Assembly (NCBI GenBank): GCA_031273775.1
Contig: JAISRF010000233.1
Location: 1 to 18,073, forward strand
DNA length: 18,073 nucleotides
DNA from: Oscillospiraceae bacterium
GTDB taxonomy: Bacteria; Bacillota; Clostridia; Oscillospirales; Acutalibacteraceae
Direction: 5' to 3'
A program made the translations under genes and the position numbers. The notes beneath the pieces are model-generated. The model saw only the letters and a program-made list of their open reading frames with translations. It had not been told where the DNA came from and made no database searches. Below, in pieces: positions 1 to 6,829 of this stretch (positions within the stretch are counted from its first letter, which is position 1; each line of letters begins with the position of its first letter).

Positions 1-60
1 GTCGAGGAACCGGAAGAAACCGAAAAAGCTGAAACCGAAGAAAGCGGGGATGAAAAATGA
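1..60 (+). CDS. C-terminal tail of upstream protein, probably the ABC-2 ATP-binding subunit (partial)
   Basis: Frame 1 is open from the window edge and ends at TGA 58-60, giving 19 residues that are very rich in Glu (VEEPEETEKAETEESGDEK). The stop overlaps the ATG of the permease gene (ATGA), which indicates translational coupling. In GldA-F-G-like operons the gene just before the permease is normally the ATPase, so that is the likely identity; nothing in the tail itself proves it. The acidic tail resembles the acidic N-terminus of the DUF4340 protein further down the operon. Confidence 0.55.
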   Translation, partial: VEEPEETEKAETEESGDEK

Positions 61-758
61 GTGCAATTTTCAAGCGGGAGTTCCGTGCGTATTTCACGTC
101 CCCCATTGCCTATGTGGTGATGGCGCTGGTGACGTTTTTTTCCGCTTATATGTTCTCCTATTATTATCAGTCCGGTTACGCGGACATCGGTGGCTCGTTT
201 TACATGATTTTTTTCATTTTGCTGATTGCCGCGCCTCTGTTGACCATGCGGTTGTTCAGTGAGGAAAAGCGCCAGAAAACCGACCAGTTGCTTCTTACCT
301 CCCCGGTTAGCCTGTGGGGCATTGTGTTTGGGAAGTTTTTCGCGGCATATGCCGTGTTCGGAATTTCGCTGATTATAACGGTGGTGTATGAGGTAATGTT
401 CGCCGCCAAAGCCGCCCCCGATTTGTTGAATTATTTCGGAAACCTGCTGGGCGTGTTGCTGGTTGCCGCCGCGCTGATTGCCATTGGGCTGTTTGTTTCC
501 TCCGTAATGGAAAGCCAGGTGGTCGCCGCCATTGTCAGCATTGCCATTTCCATCGCCTTGCTCTTTTTGGACGGCATTGTGGGATTGTTCAAGGCCGACT
601 GGCTTTCAGAGGCAGCGGAGTTGTTCGCGTTTCAAACCCGGTACACCACCTTCACCCAAGGGCAGTTCAGCTACGCCGATTTCCTGTTTTTTGTGGGAAT
701 CGCTTCCATTTTTCTGTTTTTGACCTCCCGTGTGCTGGAGAAGAAACGCTGGGCGTAA
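57..758 (+). CDS. ABC-2 type transporter permease, GldF-like
   Basis: This 233-residue integral membrane protein has about six hydrophobic segments (near residues 15-35, 50-70, 95-120, 130-155, 158-180 and 205-225). Between the second and third lies the cytoplasmic stretch MRLFSEEKRQKTDQLLLTSP, the hallmark of the gliding-type ABC-2 permeases (GldF and relatives), where it contacts the ATPase. It would form the channel half of an ABC exporter in the cytoplasmic membrane. The ATG overlaps the upstream stop as ATGA, and the next gene, a GldG-like subunit, follows after 36 bases. The substrate is unknown. The family call is firm; no motility role should be read from the Gld name, since these operons occur in many non-gliding bacteria. 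Confidence 0.9.
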   Translation: MSAIFKREFRAYFTSPIAYVVMALVTFFSAYMFSYYYQSGYADIGGSFYMIFFILLIAAPLLTMRLFSEEKRQKTDQLLLTSPVSLWGIVFGKFFAAYAVFGISLIITVVYEVMFAAKAAPDLLNYFGNLLGVLLVAAALIAIGLFVSSVMESQVVAAIVSIAISIALLFLDGIVGLFKADWLSEAAELFAFQTRYTTFTQGQFSYADFLFFVGIASIFLFLTSRVLEKKRWA

Positions 759-794
759 ATTCAATTTTCAATTACATTAAAAGGATTGTTGTAA

Positions 795-2438
795 ATGGCT
801 AAAAAGGATAAATTGCCGCTGACCGCGGAGGATTTTATTGAAACCGAAGACGGGATGTCGGTTGAAAATTCATCGGCCGGGGACACGGACAAGATTTTGG
901 ACGCACCTGTGAATTTTGTGAGAAAATTGAAATTCGGTTCCTTTTCCGTGGCGGTCACGGCGCTGTTTATCATCGCCGTAATTTTTGTGGTGGGCATCGC
1001 CACCGTTTTGGAAAAGGTGTATCCCATCCGGTTAGACTTTACCTCCGACAAACGGTATTCAATTTCCAAGGAAAATTCCGATTATATTAAAACGGTGGGC
1101 AAGGACATAACCGTGACCGTTTTGTGTACGGAAGAGAATTATGTCGGTGGTTATTATTACAGCTATCTGCAATACTCACAGGGTGTTTCCGGCAGTGACG
1201 CCAACACCTATTTTCAGCAAGCCGTAGACCTTTTGAACCAATACCACCAATACAATTCGAACATTAAAATTCGGTTTGTGGATCCGCAGGATGCCGGTGC
1301 GGAGATTGTCGCCGAAAAGCCTTCCGTGGGCGATTTTCTGGTGGAAAGCGGCGAGGAGGGCAACGTCCGCCGCCGGTTGCTGACCTTTTCCGACCTGTAT
1401 GTGGTGGAAACCGACCAGAATTCTTATTACGGCGAGAGTTATATTACCGGTTCCAACGTGGAAACGGCGGTCACCTCCGCTGTTTTTTACGTTGTTTCCG
1501 ACAAAACCGACCAAATCGCCGTCATAACGGCTTACAACGGTGACCCCATGAGCGATATCCGAACCAATTTGGAGAAAAACAATTACGAATTCACCGAAGT
1601 GACCAATCTGCTGACCGAAACCATCCCGGAGGAAGCCTCCGCGCTGATCATCGCCGCCCCCGACAGCGACTACACCCGTGATGAAATCCAAAAAGTGAAA
1701 GACTTTCTGGACAACGGTCGTCAACTGGGCAAAACATTATACTTTTTTACGCGCGGCGGGCGTACGCCGGGCGCGAATTTGTCGGCTTTTTTAGCGGAAT
1801 GGGGCTTCGAAATCCTGCCCGGCACCATCTATGAGCAGGATGCTAATTACCGCTTAATCGAACAGTACGCTCTTGCCGACGGGTTTGTCGCCCAGGGCGC
1901 CGGATACCAGTACACCCAAAAATACGACAGCGGCGGCTCTTATTACATTGTGTCCAAAGCCGCGCCTGTCCGTATGCTTTTCACAGAGCAGGGAGGCTAT
2001 ACTACCGCGCAGATTGTAAAAAGCCGGGGCACCTCCGCCGTTAAGCCGTTGAACGCCGCCACAGACTGGGCCGCGCCTACGGACGAAAGTGAAGAGTACA
2101 GTATTCTCTCGGTGTCAGAAACAAGCACCTACGATAACGACAATTACAAGACGCTCACCTCCCGCATAGTGGTTGGCGCGTCAATTGACATGTTTACGTC
2201 CGCTGTCACTTCCGCATATAACACCTGCAACCTGGACGCGCTGACCGCCATGATGAACACGTATGTCGGTCGCGCCGAAGACTCCATGCAGTTTGAACAG
2301 AAAAGCATCAGCGCGGTTACCTTCTCCCCGCCCACTGAATTGGGCGCGGTCTGGATTGCGATTGTGTTTATGGCGCTGATTCCGATTCTGATTATCGGCG
2401 CGGCTATCGGCGTTTATATTAGGAGGAAGCGTCTGTGA
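795..2438 (+). CDS. GldG-like ABC transporter auxiliary protein
   Basis: The 547-residue protein has a cytoplasmic N-terminus (about 1-50), one membrane helix near 52-75, a long extracytoplasmic part and a C-terminal helix near 518-540 ending in a basic RRKR stop-transfer. Just after the first helix it carries the LDFTSDKRYSIS signature typical of GldG-type proteins, and the middle (about 230-310) matches the ABC-type auxiliary transport domain by its pattern of alternating strands and the text AVITAYNGDP. An AAAGGA ribosome site lies about 10 bases before the ATG. It ends in a GTGA overlap with the DUF4340 gene. It likely forms the outward-facing partner of the permease. The cargo cannot be inferred. 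Confidence 0.87.
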   Translation: MAKKDKLPLTAEDFIETEDGMSVENSSAGDTDKILDAPVNFVRKLKFGSFSVAVTALFIIAVIFVVGIATVLEKVYPIRLDFTSDKRYSISKENSDYIKTVGKDITVTVLCTEENYVGGYYYSYLQYSQGVSGSDANTYFQQAVDLLNQYHQYNSNIKIRFVDPQDAGAEIVAEKPSVGDFLVESGEEGNVRRRLLTFSDLYVVETDQNSYYGESYITGSNVETAVTSAVFYVVSDKTDQIAVITAYNGDPMSDIRTNLEKNNYEFTEVTNLLTETIPEEASALIIAAPDSDYTRDEIQKVKDFLDNGRQLGKTLYFFTRGGRTPGANLSAFLAEWGFEILPGTIYEQDANYRLIEQYALADGFVAQGAGYQYTQKYDSGGSYYIVSKAAPVRMLFTEQGGYTTAQIVKSRGTSAVKPLNAATDWAAPTDESEEYSILSVSETSTYDNDNYKTLTSRIVVGASIDMFTSAVTSAYNTCNLDALTAMMNTYVGRAEDSMQFEQKSISAVTFSPPTELGAVWIAIVFMALIPILIIGAAIGVYIRRKRL

Positions 2439-4159
2439 GCGAGGAAAACAAAGAAAATCTTCCGGCGGGCGGAGCCGGCTCGGAACCGGAATATTATGAA
2501 GAGATTCTTTACGAAGATCCGGAAAGCGCTGAACCGGAGTATTACGGAGAAACCCGGCTCGAAGATCCGGAGAAGCCTAAAGAGGAAGCCGAGCCCTTTT
2601 TAGAAACCGGCTCCACCATCTTTGCCGAAAAGTCCGGAATCCCGAAAAAAAAGCCCAAAAAACATAAAGAAAAAAAAGCGTTTTTAGCACCGCTCCTGTC
2701 CGGGGTTCTTGTGGTCGCTTTGCTGATTGGCGGTTTCTTTACGGCGCGGTATTTCTTCCCGGAACCGGCGGAATCGGAGGCAACGGAATCGGAAACCATT
2801 ACGGCGCTCAGCGAGGATCTGAACGCGGTGGAAACCTTTATCGTTCAAAACGCCGGGGGTACCCTGCATTTTTCCCGCAAACCCCCGGAAACGAACGCAA
2901 GCGCCGATTCAAGCGAATCCGCGCCTGAATTTCAGGTGGATGAGTTAAGCGGTATACCGCAAGGCAGCTACACCATCAGCTCTGTGGCCTCCGCAGCGGT
3001 GAAAATGACGGCGACCGCCAAATTCACGCCTGAGGATTTCACGCCTTACGGCCTGGAGGATCCATATGCCGCGGTGACCGTCACAAGAACCGACGGCAGC
3101 AGCTACAACCTCAAAATCGGCAGGGAATCCCCCACCGGCGAGGGTCGGTATGTCCGGCAGGATGAAAGCGACACGGTATATCTGGTTGAAACGTATACCG
3201 TTGAAACCTTCGGCGGAAAGCTGACCGATTACGTGGATACCGCCATCACCCAGGCTGTTACCGCCGAAGGTGACGATGATGAGCACTTCACGTCAGATAC
3301 GCTGACCAGTTACGATAAACTGGTCTTTTCCGGGAGCCGTTTTTTAAAGCCGGTCACCTTTTCGTACAATCAAAGCGACATTTATCCCAACCGAACCAGC
3401 GGCGTGTACAAGAACGTTGCGGTCGATTATAACAAAATGACGACCCTTCTGCAAGCGCTCGCCGCCGGATTTACCGCGACTGAGGTCTACACCGTCCGCC
3501 CCACAGCCGCCGACTTGAAAACGTATGGGCTGGATAACCCGTATACCGTTTTGGAATACGAAATCGGCAGTACCAAGGTTCTTTTGAAATTTGGTAACGG
3601 TCCGGACAAGGACAGCTACGCCGTCATGTTACAGGGCGTGGATGTGGTTTATAAATACACAAAGCCTTCCCCGGATTTTCCGGCGTACACAGAGCAGGAT
3701 TTTTACAGCCGCTCGCCTTTTATGGCCAACATTGTGGACGTGAAGACGCTGACTATTACCTCCGAGGGCACAAGCCAGGTGTTCAAAGTTACCAACGCGG
3801 CAGAAAATTCGGACGATTCCAGCACCCTTTCCACCACCGCCGTTTCCCTTGACGGACAGGCTCTGGACGTGGACAATTTTAAGCGCCTGTACCAATGCGT
3901 GATTGGGATGACCGCGAAGGAGATGGGGCTGGATTATAAAATATCCGGCGCTCCCGAAATGACCATCACCTTTGAGTATTCAAACGGCTCCAGAACACCG
4001 GATGTGCTCACGCTTTACCACTACAGCGATTTACGTTCCCTGCTGGTCGTCAACGGGCAGGGCTACGCGTTGGCGGACTACAAAACGGCAGCGAAGCTTC
4101 TTGAAAAAACGGTCGATCTGGTCGCGGGTAAAGAAGTGAAAACGGATGATATGCCGTAA
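2435..4159 (+). CDS. DUF4340 domain-containing membrane-anchored protein
   Basis: This 574-residue protein begins at GTG 2435, overlapping the previous stop as GTGA; AGGAGG at 2421-2426 with 8-base spacing supports this start. The first 60 residues are acidic and tyrosine-rich and contain a 16-residue tandem repeat. A lysine-rich patch (KKKPKKHKEKK) precedes a single membrane helix near residues 84-108. The rest is extracytoplasmic, with repeated beta-rich modules containing phrases such as YGLEDPYAAVTV and YGLDNPYTVLEY, the repeated YGL-(E/D)-(D/N)-PY feature typical of DUF4340. This family is commonly found with GldG-type ABC operons, so it is probably an accessory or sensor subunit. The molecular function is unknown. 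Confidence 0.85.
   Translation: MSEENKENLPAGGAGSEPEYYEEILYEDPESAEPEYYGETRLEDPEKPKEEAEPFLETGSTIFAEKSGIPKKKPKKHKEKKAFLAPLLSGVLVVALLIGGFFTARYFFPEPAESEATESETITALSEDLNAVETFIVQNAGGTLHFSRKPPETNASADSSESAPEFQVDELSGIPQGSYTISSVASAAVKMTATAKFTPEDFTPYGLEDPYAAVTVTRTDGSSYNLKIGRESPTGEGRYVRQDESDTVYLVETYTVETFGGKLTDYVDTAITQAVTAEGDDDEHFTSDTLTSYDKLVFSGSRFLKPVTFSYNQSDIYPNRTSGVYKNVAVDYNKMTTLLQALAAGFTATEVYTVRPTAADLKTYGLDNPYTVLEYEIGSTKVLLKFGNGPDKDSYAVMLQGVDVVYKYTKPSPDFPAYTEQDFYSRSPFMANIVDVKTLTITSEGTSQVFKVTNAAENSDDSSTLSTTAVSLDGQALDVDNFKRLYQCVIGMTAKEMGLDYKISGAPEMTITFEYSNGSRTPDVLTLYHYSDLRSLLVVNGQGYALADYKTAAKLLEKTVDLVAGKEVKTDDMP
2483..2578 (+). repeat. Two-copy 48-bp tandem repeat in the DUF4340 gene
   Basis: Copies at 2483-2530 and 2531-2578 each encode 16 residues starting with EPEYY and containing EDPE. 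The bases differ mostly at silent or conservative positions, so the duplication is not recent. It enlarges the cytoplasmic acidic N-terminus. Confidence 0.75.
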
Positions 4160-4202
4160 TTAATTTGTAATGAAATTAGCGTTATGTACATTGCCGCTTT
4201 GA

Positions 4203-5327
4203 TTAAAACGCCATTCTTGTGAAATGGCTTTCACTGCTGAACGGCGGCAAGCCCAGAATTTCACGTCCGAGATTTACGTAAAAGCGGTAATTTTCAATCG
4301 AAACCCCATCGGGGATTCTGTGGTCCAAAGCAAATACGGTTCCGCCGCCCATTGTAACACCGCCCATTTTATATTCGAGCTCCCGGCGGATATCCTCTTT
4401 ATCGCCTCTGAGCGCAAACTTGTCTATACCGCCTTTCAACGCCAGCCCGGGGTATTTTTTGCGGATTTCCACGATATCCATTCCCGCCTGCGGTTCACAG
4501 GGATACATGGCCGTAAGACCGCAGTCCAAAAACGCGTCTATTACGGAATTCATGTTCCCATCGCTGTCCTGTGAAAAAATCGTGCAGCCCTTTGAGGAAA
4601 CCGCGTCCCATATTTTCCTGTAGTACGGCTTGATGAATTTGCCGATCAGATTAGGACCCACAAGAGGACCCGACTTGCCCGCCAAATCCTCATGTACGCA
4701 TAAATTATCGATTGAAACAACGTCCAGCACCCTGTCGTAGATTTTCAAAGCCGTATCGGCAATGGTATTCAATATATCCTCTATCAGCTCGGGCTGCTCG
4801 TAAAATGAAACGCAAAGCTCTTCCTCGCCCATAAGCTGCCGGGGCTCGTCAAATCCGCCGAGCATTGATCCGATGATCAAATACCCCTCTTCCTGTGCTT
4901 TTTTTATTTCCGACAGTTTTTCCCTGTCGATCCGGTCTTCCCGGAATTCGTACCAATGCTTTATCCCGAGCCAGTCGTCCATTGTTTTGATCGGGTAGTC
5001 CATGGGAAGGGGTATGGTGGCGCTTTCTTTGCAGAGCTTCATTTTTCTTCCCAGATTGTCGGTTGTGATGCGGAATTCCCCGTTGTCCTCAATTACCCGG
5101 GGCACCAGCTCCGACAGGACGCCGAAATTTGCCGGTACCACTTTTAACGGGACATGATCCCAGCCGAATGCCGACAAATCAAGCTCCTTTGCCGATGCGC
5201 CCTGGCTTCTCCATTGTTTGTCAAGGCCTATCAAAAGTCCGAATAGCTCACAAAACATTTCCCTTCCCGTATATTGGAAATTCATATGGGCTATATAATC
5301 TTCCCTGCTCCATATCATACCTGGCAT
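4203..5327 (-). CDS. Uroporphyrinogen decarboxylase (URO-D) superfamily protein, putative methyltransferase-like
   Basis: The 374-residue protein has the TIM-barrel signature run of the URO-D/MtaA superfamily: CEPQAGMD near 277-284, GGIDK near 299-303 and DHRIPDGVS near 335-343. It is probably not haem biosynthesis HemE: the usual HemE N-terminal substrate motif is not seen, and the pairing with a divergent AraC regulator suggests a substrate-inducible catabolic or methyl-transfer role. The position that is often H-S-C/D-G in relatives reads QDSDGN (253-258), so a His metal ligand may be replaced; H212 and C277 are other possible ligands. The first ATG (5327) has its GGGAG ribosome site only one base upstream, while Met4 (5318) is 10 bases from it and is the more likely start. 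The substrate is unknown. Confidence 0.83.
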   Translation of the reverse strand: MPGMIWSREDYIAHMNFQYTGREMFCELFGLLIGLDKQWRSQGASAKELDLSAFGWDHVPLKVVPANFGVLSELVPRVIEDNGEFRITTDNLGRKMKLCKESATIPLPMDYPIKTMDDWLGIKHWYEFREDRIDREKLSEIKKAQEEGYLIIGSMLGGFDEPRQLMGEEELCVSFYEQPELIEDILNTIADTALKIYDRVLDVVSIDNLCVHEDLAGKSGPLVGPNLIGKFIKPYYRKIWDAVSSKGCTIFSQDSDGNMNSVIDAFLDCGLTAMYPCEPQAGMDIVEIRKKYPGLALKGGIDKFALRGDKEDIRRELEYKMGGVTMGGGTVFALDHRIPDGVSIENYRFYVNLGREILGLPPFSSESHFTRMAF

Positions 5328-5344
5328 TCTCCCTTGTTTTTTTT

Positions 5345-5350
5345 ATTATA
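5345..5350 (-). promoter_or_regulatory. Possible -10 box of the URO-D gene
   Basis: On the minus strand this reads TATAAT, 17 bases before the annotated ATG. The hexamer 17 bases further upstream (TTTCTT) is a poor -35. If it is real, the promoter probably depends on an activator, which fits the divergent AraC gene. The call is inference from one hexamer in AT-rich DNA. Confidence 0.35.
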
Positions 5351-5392
5351 CAAAAAAAACACAGGAAAAGAAATACCATATAATATGCAACA

Positions 5393-5406
5393 TGGACAAA
5401 AGTCCA
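5393..5406. promoter_or_regulatory. Inverted repeat, candidate operator between URO-D and AraC genes
   Basis: TGGAC-AAAA-GTCCA is a perfect 5+5 bp inverted repeat in the middle of the 134-base divergent intergenic region. It lies 8 bases before the -35 box of the AraC promoter and about 43 bases upstream of the URO-D -10 candidate. This placement suits a regulator site controlling both genes. AraC proteins more often bind direct repeats, so the binder is not certain. Confidence 0.45.
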
Positions 5407-5414
5407 CTTATTTA

Positions 5415-5443
5415 TTGACTTATCCGTTCATTGATTTTATAAT
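5415..5443 (+). promoter_or_regulatory. Sigma-A type promoter of the AraC gene
   Basis: TTGACT (5415-5420), 17-base spacer, TATAAT (5438-5443): one mismatch from consensus overall. The start of transcription would be near 5450, directly at the GGAGG ribosome site (5450-5454), leaving a 12-base leader before the ATG at 5462. Confidence 0.8.
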
Positions 5444-5461
5444 GGTACCGGAGGCGGTATC

Positions 5462-6229
5462 ATGGAGTGTATTTATCCCGACGTCAGCTTTGTGATCGAC
5501 AGGCAAACGTATAAGGGCTGGAAAGTCGGCACGAGAGCCCTTAAAGATCATGAGCTGGTATTGATTACCGCGGGCAAAGGCTCGGTTACAGTCGGAAACA
5601 GGAACTATCCCTTAAAAGAAAATGATATTCTCTATTTTCCCCCGGGCTTAATACATGCGCTGAATACCGATGAAACGAATTTTATGATCTTTTACGCGGC
5701 GCATTTTGATCTGGCCGGCAAAGGCGGCAGGCTGCCGCTCCCCGTCAGGTCGCATGTTGACGTATCCATTCAGATAAGAAGGCTTTGGCGCGAGATGCAT
5801 GAGGTGTATATAAAAAAGCCGTATATGCGGCAATGGAAGCAAAACATCATTTTTCAGAATATTTTGTATGAGATTTTCGCGGTTTCACGCGACAATATAC
5901 TGCCGAAAAATTTGCAAAGAGTAAATAAGGTGATAGCGTATATCCACGCGAACCCCTATAAAAAGTTCAGCGTGGCGGATCTGACGCAAATTGCGGGCAT
6001 TAAGAAAGCGTATTTTATGCATATCTTTAAGGCGATTACGAAGCAAACGCCGCTGAAATACACGTTGAATTTAAAGCTTGAGCATTCAAAAAATATGCTG
6101 GCCAATACCTCGCTGCCCATTAAAGAAATTGCGGAAATCTGCGGATTTAACGACGGGTTATACTACAGCAGAATGTTCCGGTCGGCATTCGGAATATCGC
6201 CGTCCGCATTCCGGGCCGAAATGAAATAG
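5462..6229 (+). CDS. AraC family transcriptional regulator
   Basis: The 255-residue protein has an N-terminal cupin-like ligand-binding domain (about 25-90; glycine turn GKGSVTVGN, then PPGLIHALN) and a C-terminal double helix-turn-helix domain (about 155-253). The second HTH carries the family signature IAEICGFNDGLYYSRMFRSA, followed by GISPSAFR. The ATG has GGAGG seven bases upstream. It is divergent from the URO-D gene and most likely senses a small molecule, perhaps a plant- or diet-derived compound or sugar, to switch that gene on; the ligand is inference. No gene downstream on the same strand shares its transcript. Confidence 0.92.
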   Translation: MECIYPDVSFVIDRQTYKGWKVGTRALKDHELVLITAGKGSVTVGNRNYPLKENDILYFPPGLIHALNTDETNFMIFYAAHFDLAGKGGRLPLPVRSHVDVSIQIRRLWREMHEVYIKKPYMRQWKQNIIFQNILYEIFAVSRDNILPKNLQRVNKVIAYIHANPYKKFSVADLTQIAGIKKAYFMHIFKAITKQTPLKYTLNLKLEHSKNMLANTSLPIKEIAEICGFNDGLYYSRMFRSAFGISPSAFRAEMK

Positions 6230-6234
6230 GGAAG

Positions 6235-6366
6235 AGAACGTTTACTTAAATATAGATAGCGCTGTCTCTTGAAGCAATAAAAATCGGTTTGCGCTTTACC
6301 GATAACATGTCGCTCGGGCGGCAGGACTTTAGCGAAAGCCTCCCAATCATCCTTTACAGCATACAT
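6235..6366 (-). pseudogene. Decayed IS1-family transposase fragment
   Basis: Reading the minus strand from ATG 6366 gives MYAVKDDWEAFAKVLPPERH and then VIGKAQTDF. This closely resembles the C-terminal DDE region of IS1-type transposases (Asp, Trp, then LP-x-E/D-R/Q-H-x-(I/V)-GK-x-x-T). The normal continuation with the catalytic Glu (IER-N) is not present in this frame; instead the frame drifts into the end of the AraC gene. There is no transposase N-terminus: the similarity starts abruptly at the HTH gene's stop. It fills the whole gap between the AraC and HTH genes. The assignment rests on remembered family text and has not been checked by a search. Confidence 0.55.
6276..6303 (-). terminator. 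Weak hairpin with T-run, possible terminator of the ibr/HTH transcript
   Basis: On the minus strand ATCGGT and ACCGAT (6-bp stem, 9-base loop, 6303 to 6283) are followed by TTTTATT. It lies about 70 bases after the HTH stop. It also lies inside the IS1-like coding remnant, so the stem may be coincidental and its stability is modest. Confidence 0.3.
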
Positions 6367-6370
6367 CTTT

Positions 6371-6829
6371 CTACAAATTTGCCGCGCGTCCCCGGTTCCC
6401 TTTGCTTGCGGGGGGCAGGTCACCCGCGGGTGACAGAGGGGGCGCGTTTTCCCGGCAAAGGGCATCCAAATATCCCGCCAGACGTTCTTTGTCGCGGTCG
6501 GGCAGGGTCTGGAACAGGCGGAGCAGTTTGCCCGCGCTCATATAATTGGAGCCGCTTTGTGCCGCCGCCGGTTCTTGGGTCGCGCATACCAATGCTTCCA
6601 GCTCATTTCCGTACGCGGGTCTGCCGCACAGGATGCTGTCCAGCGATACGCCAAAGCAGGCGGATATGTTCACCAGCTTGGCCAGCCGGGGAACGCACCG
6701 TCCGTTTTCCCATTCGCATACCGTGCTTTCCACAGAGCGGAACAGTTTGCCGAATTGGGTTCGTGAAAGCTCGCTGTGTTCACGTAGGTTTTTCAGTCTC
6801 CGGCCAATCGCTTTCGAGTCTGTGCTTAA
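6371..6829 (-). CDS. XRE-type helix-turn-helix regulator lacking its own start; -1 frame continuation of ibrB
   Basis: From TTA 6829 this frame encodes 152 residues. A complete XRE/Cro HTH domain runs from about residue 8 (IGRRLKNLREHSELSRTQFG) through CEWENGRCVPRLAKL to GVSLDSILCG near residue 67. A second helical stretch follows (KLLRLFQTLPDRDKERL), as in many XRE regulators. The only usual start codon, GTG at 6733, falls inside the HTH and would delete half of it. Upstream in this frame a stop comes 14 codons before TTA with no ATG, GTG or TTG between. The frame joins ibrB by a -1 shift within nine T. The last 25 residues (Pro/Gly/Ala/Arg-rich) lie over a palindrome and may be junk or repeat-derived. 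The likely role is control of the ibr cassette. Confidence 0.7.
   Translation of the reverse strand, partial: LSTDSKAIGRRLKNLREHSELSRTQFGKLFRSVESTVCEWENGRCVPRLAKLVNISACFGVSLDSILCGRPAYGNELEALVCATQEPAAAQSGSNYMSAGKLLRLFQTLPDRDKERLAGYLDALCRENAPPLSPAGDLPPASKGNRGRAANL
6419..6434. repeat. Perfect 16-bp palindrome in the HTH C-terminal coding tail
   Basis: GTCACCCGCGGGTGAC reads identically on both strands. It sits in the low-complexity end of the HTH gene, between the conserved helices and the IS1-like remnant. It could be an interspersed palindromic repeat, a regulator site, or an mRNA hairpin near the gene end. Confidence 0.6.

Noticed and set aside
1176..1724. Minus-strand open frame of 182 codons
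   Set aside because: It lies wholly opposite the GldG-like gene and has no domain-like pattern.
2645..2677. Two A8 runs in the DUF4340 gene as possible slippage sites
   Set aside because: The frame is intact through both and they simply encode the lysine patch before the membrane helix.
4161..4178. TAATTT-GTAATG-AAATTA inverted repeat between convergent genes
   Set aside because: A six-pair A/T-only stem is too weak for a terminator and is not followed by a T-run.
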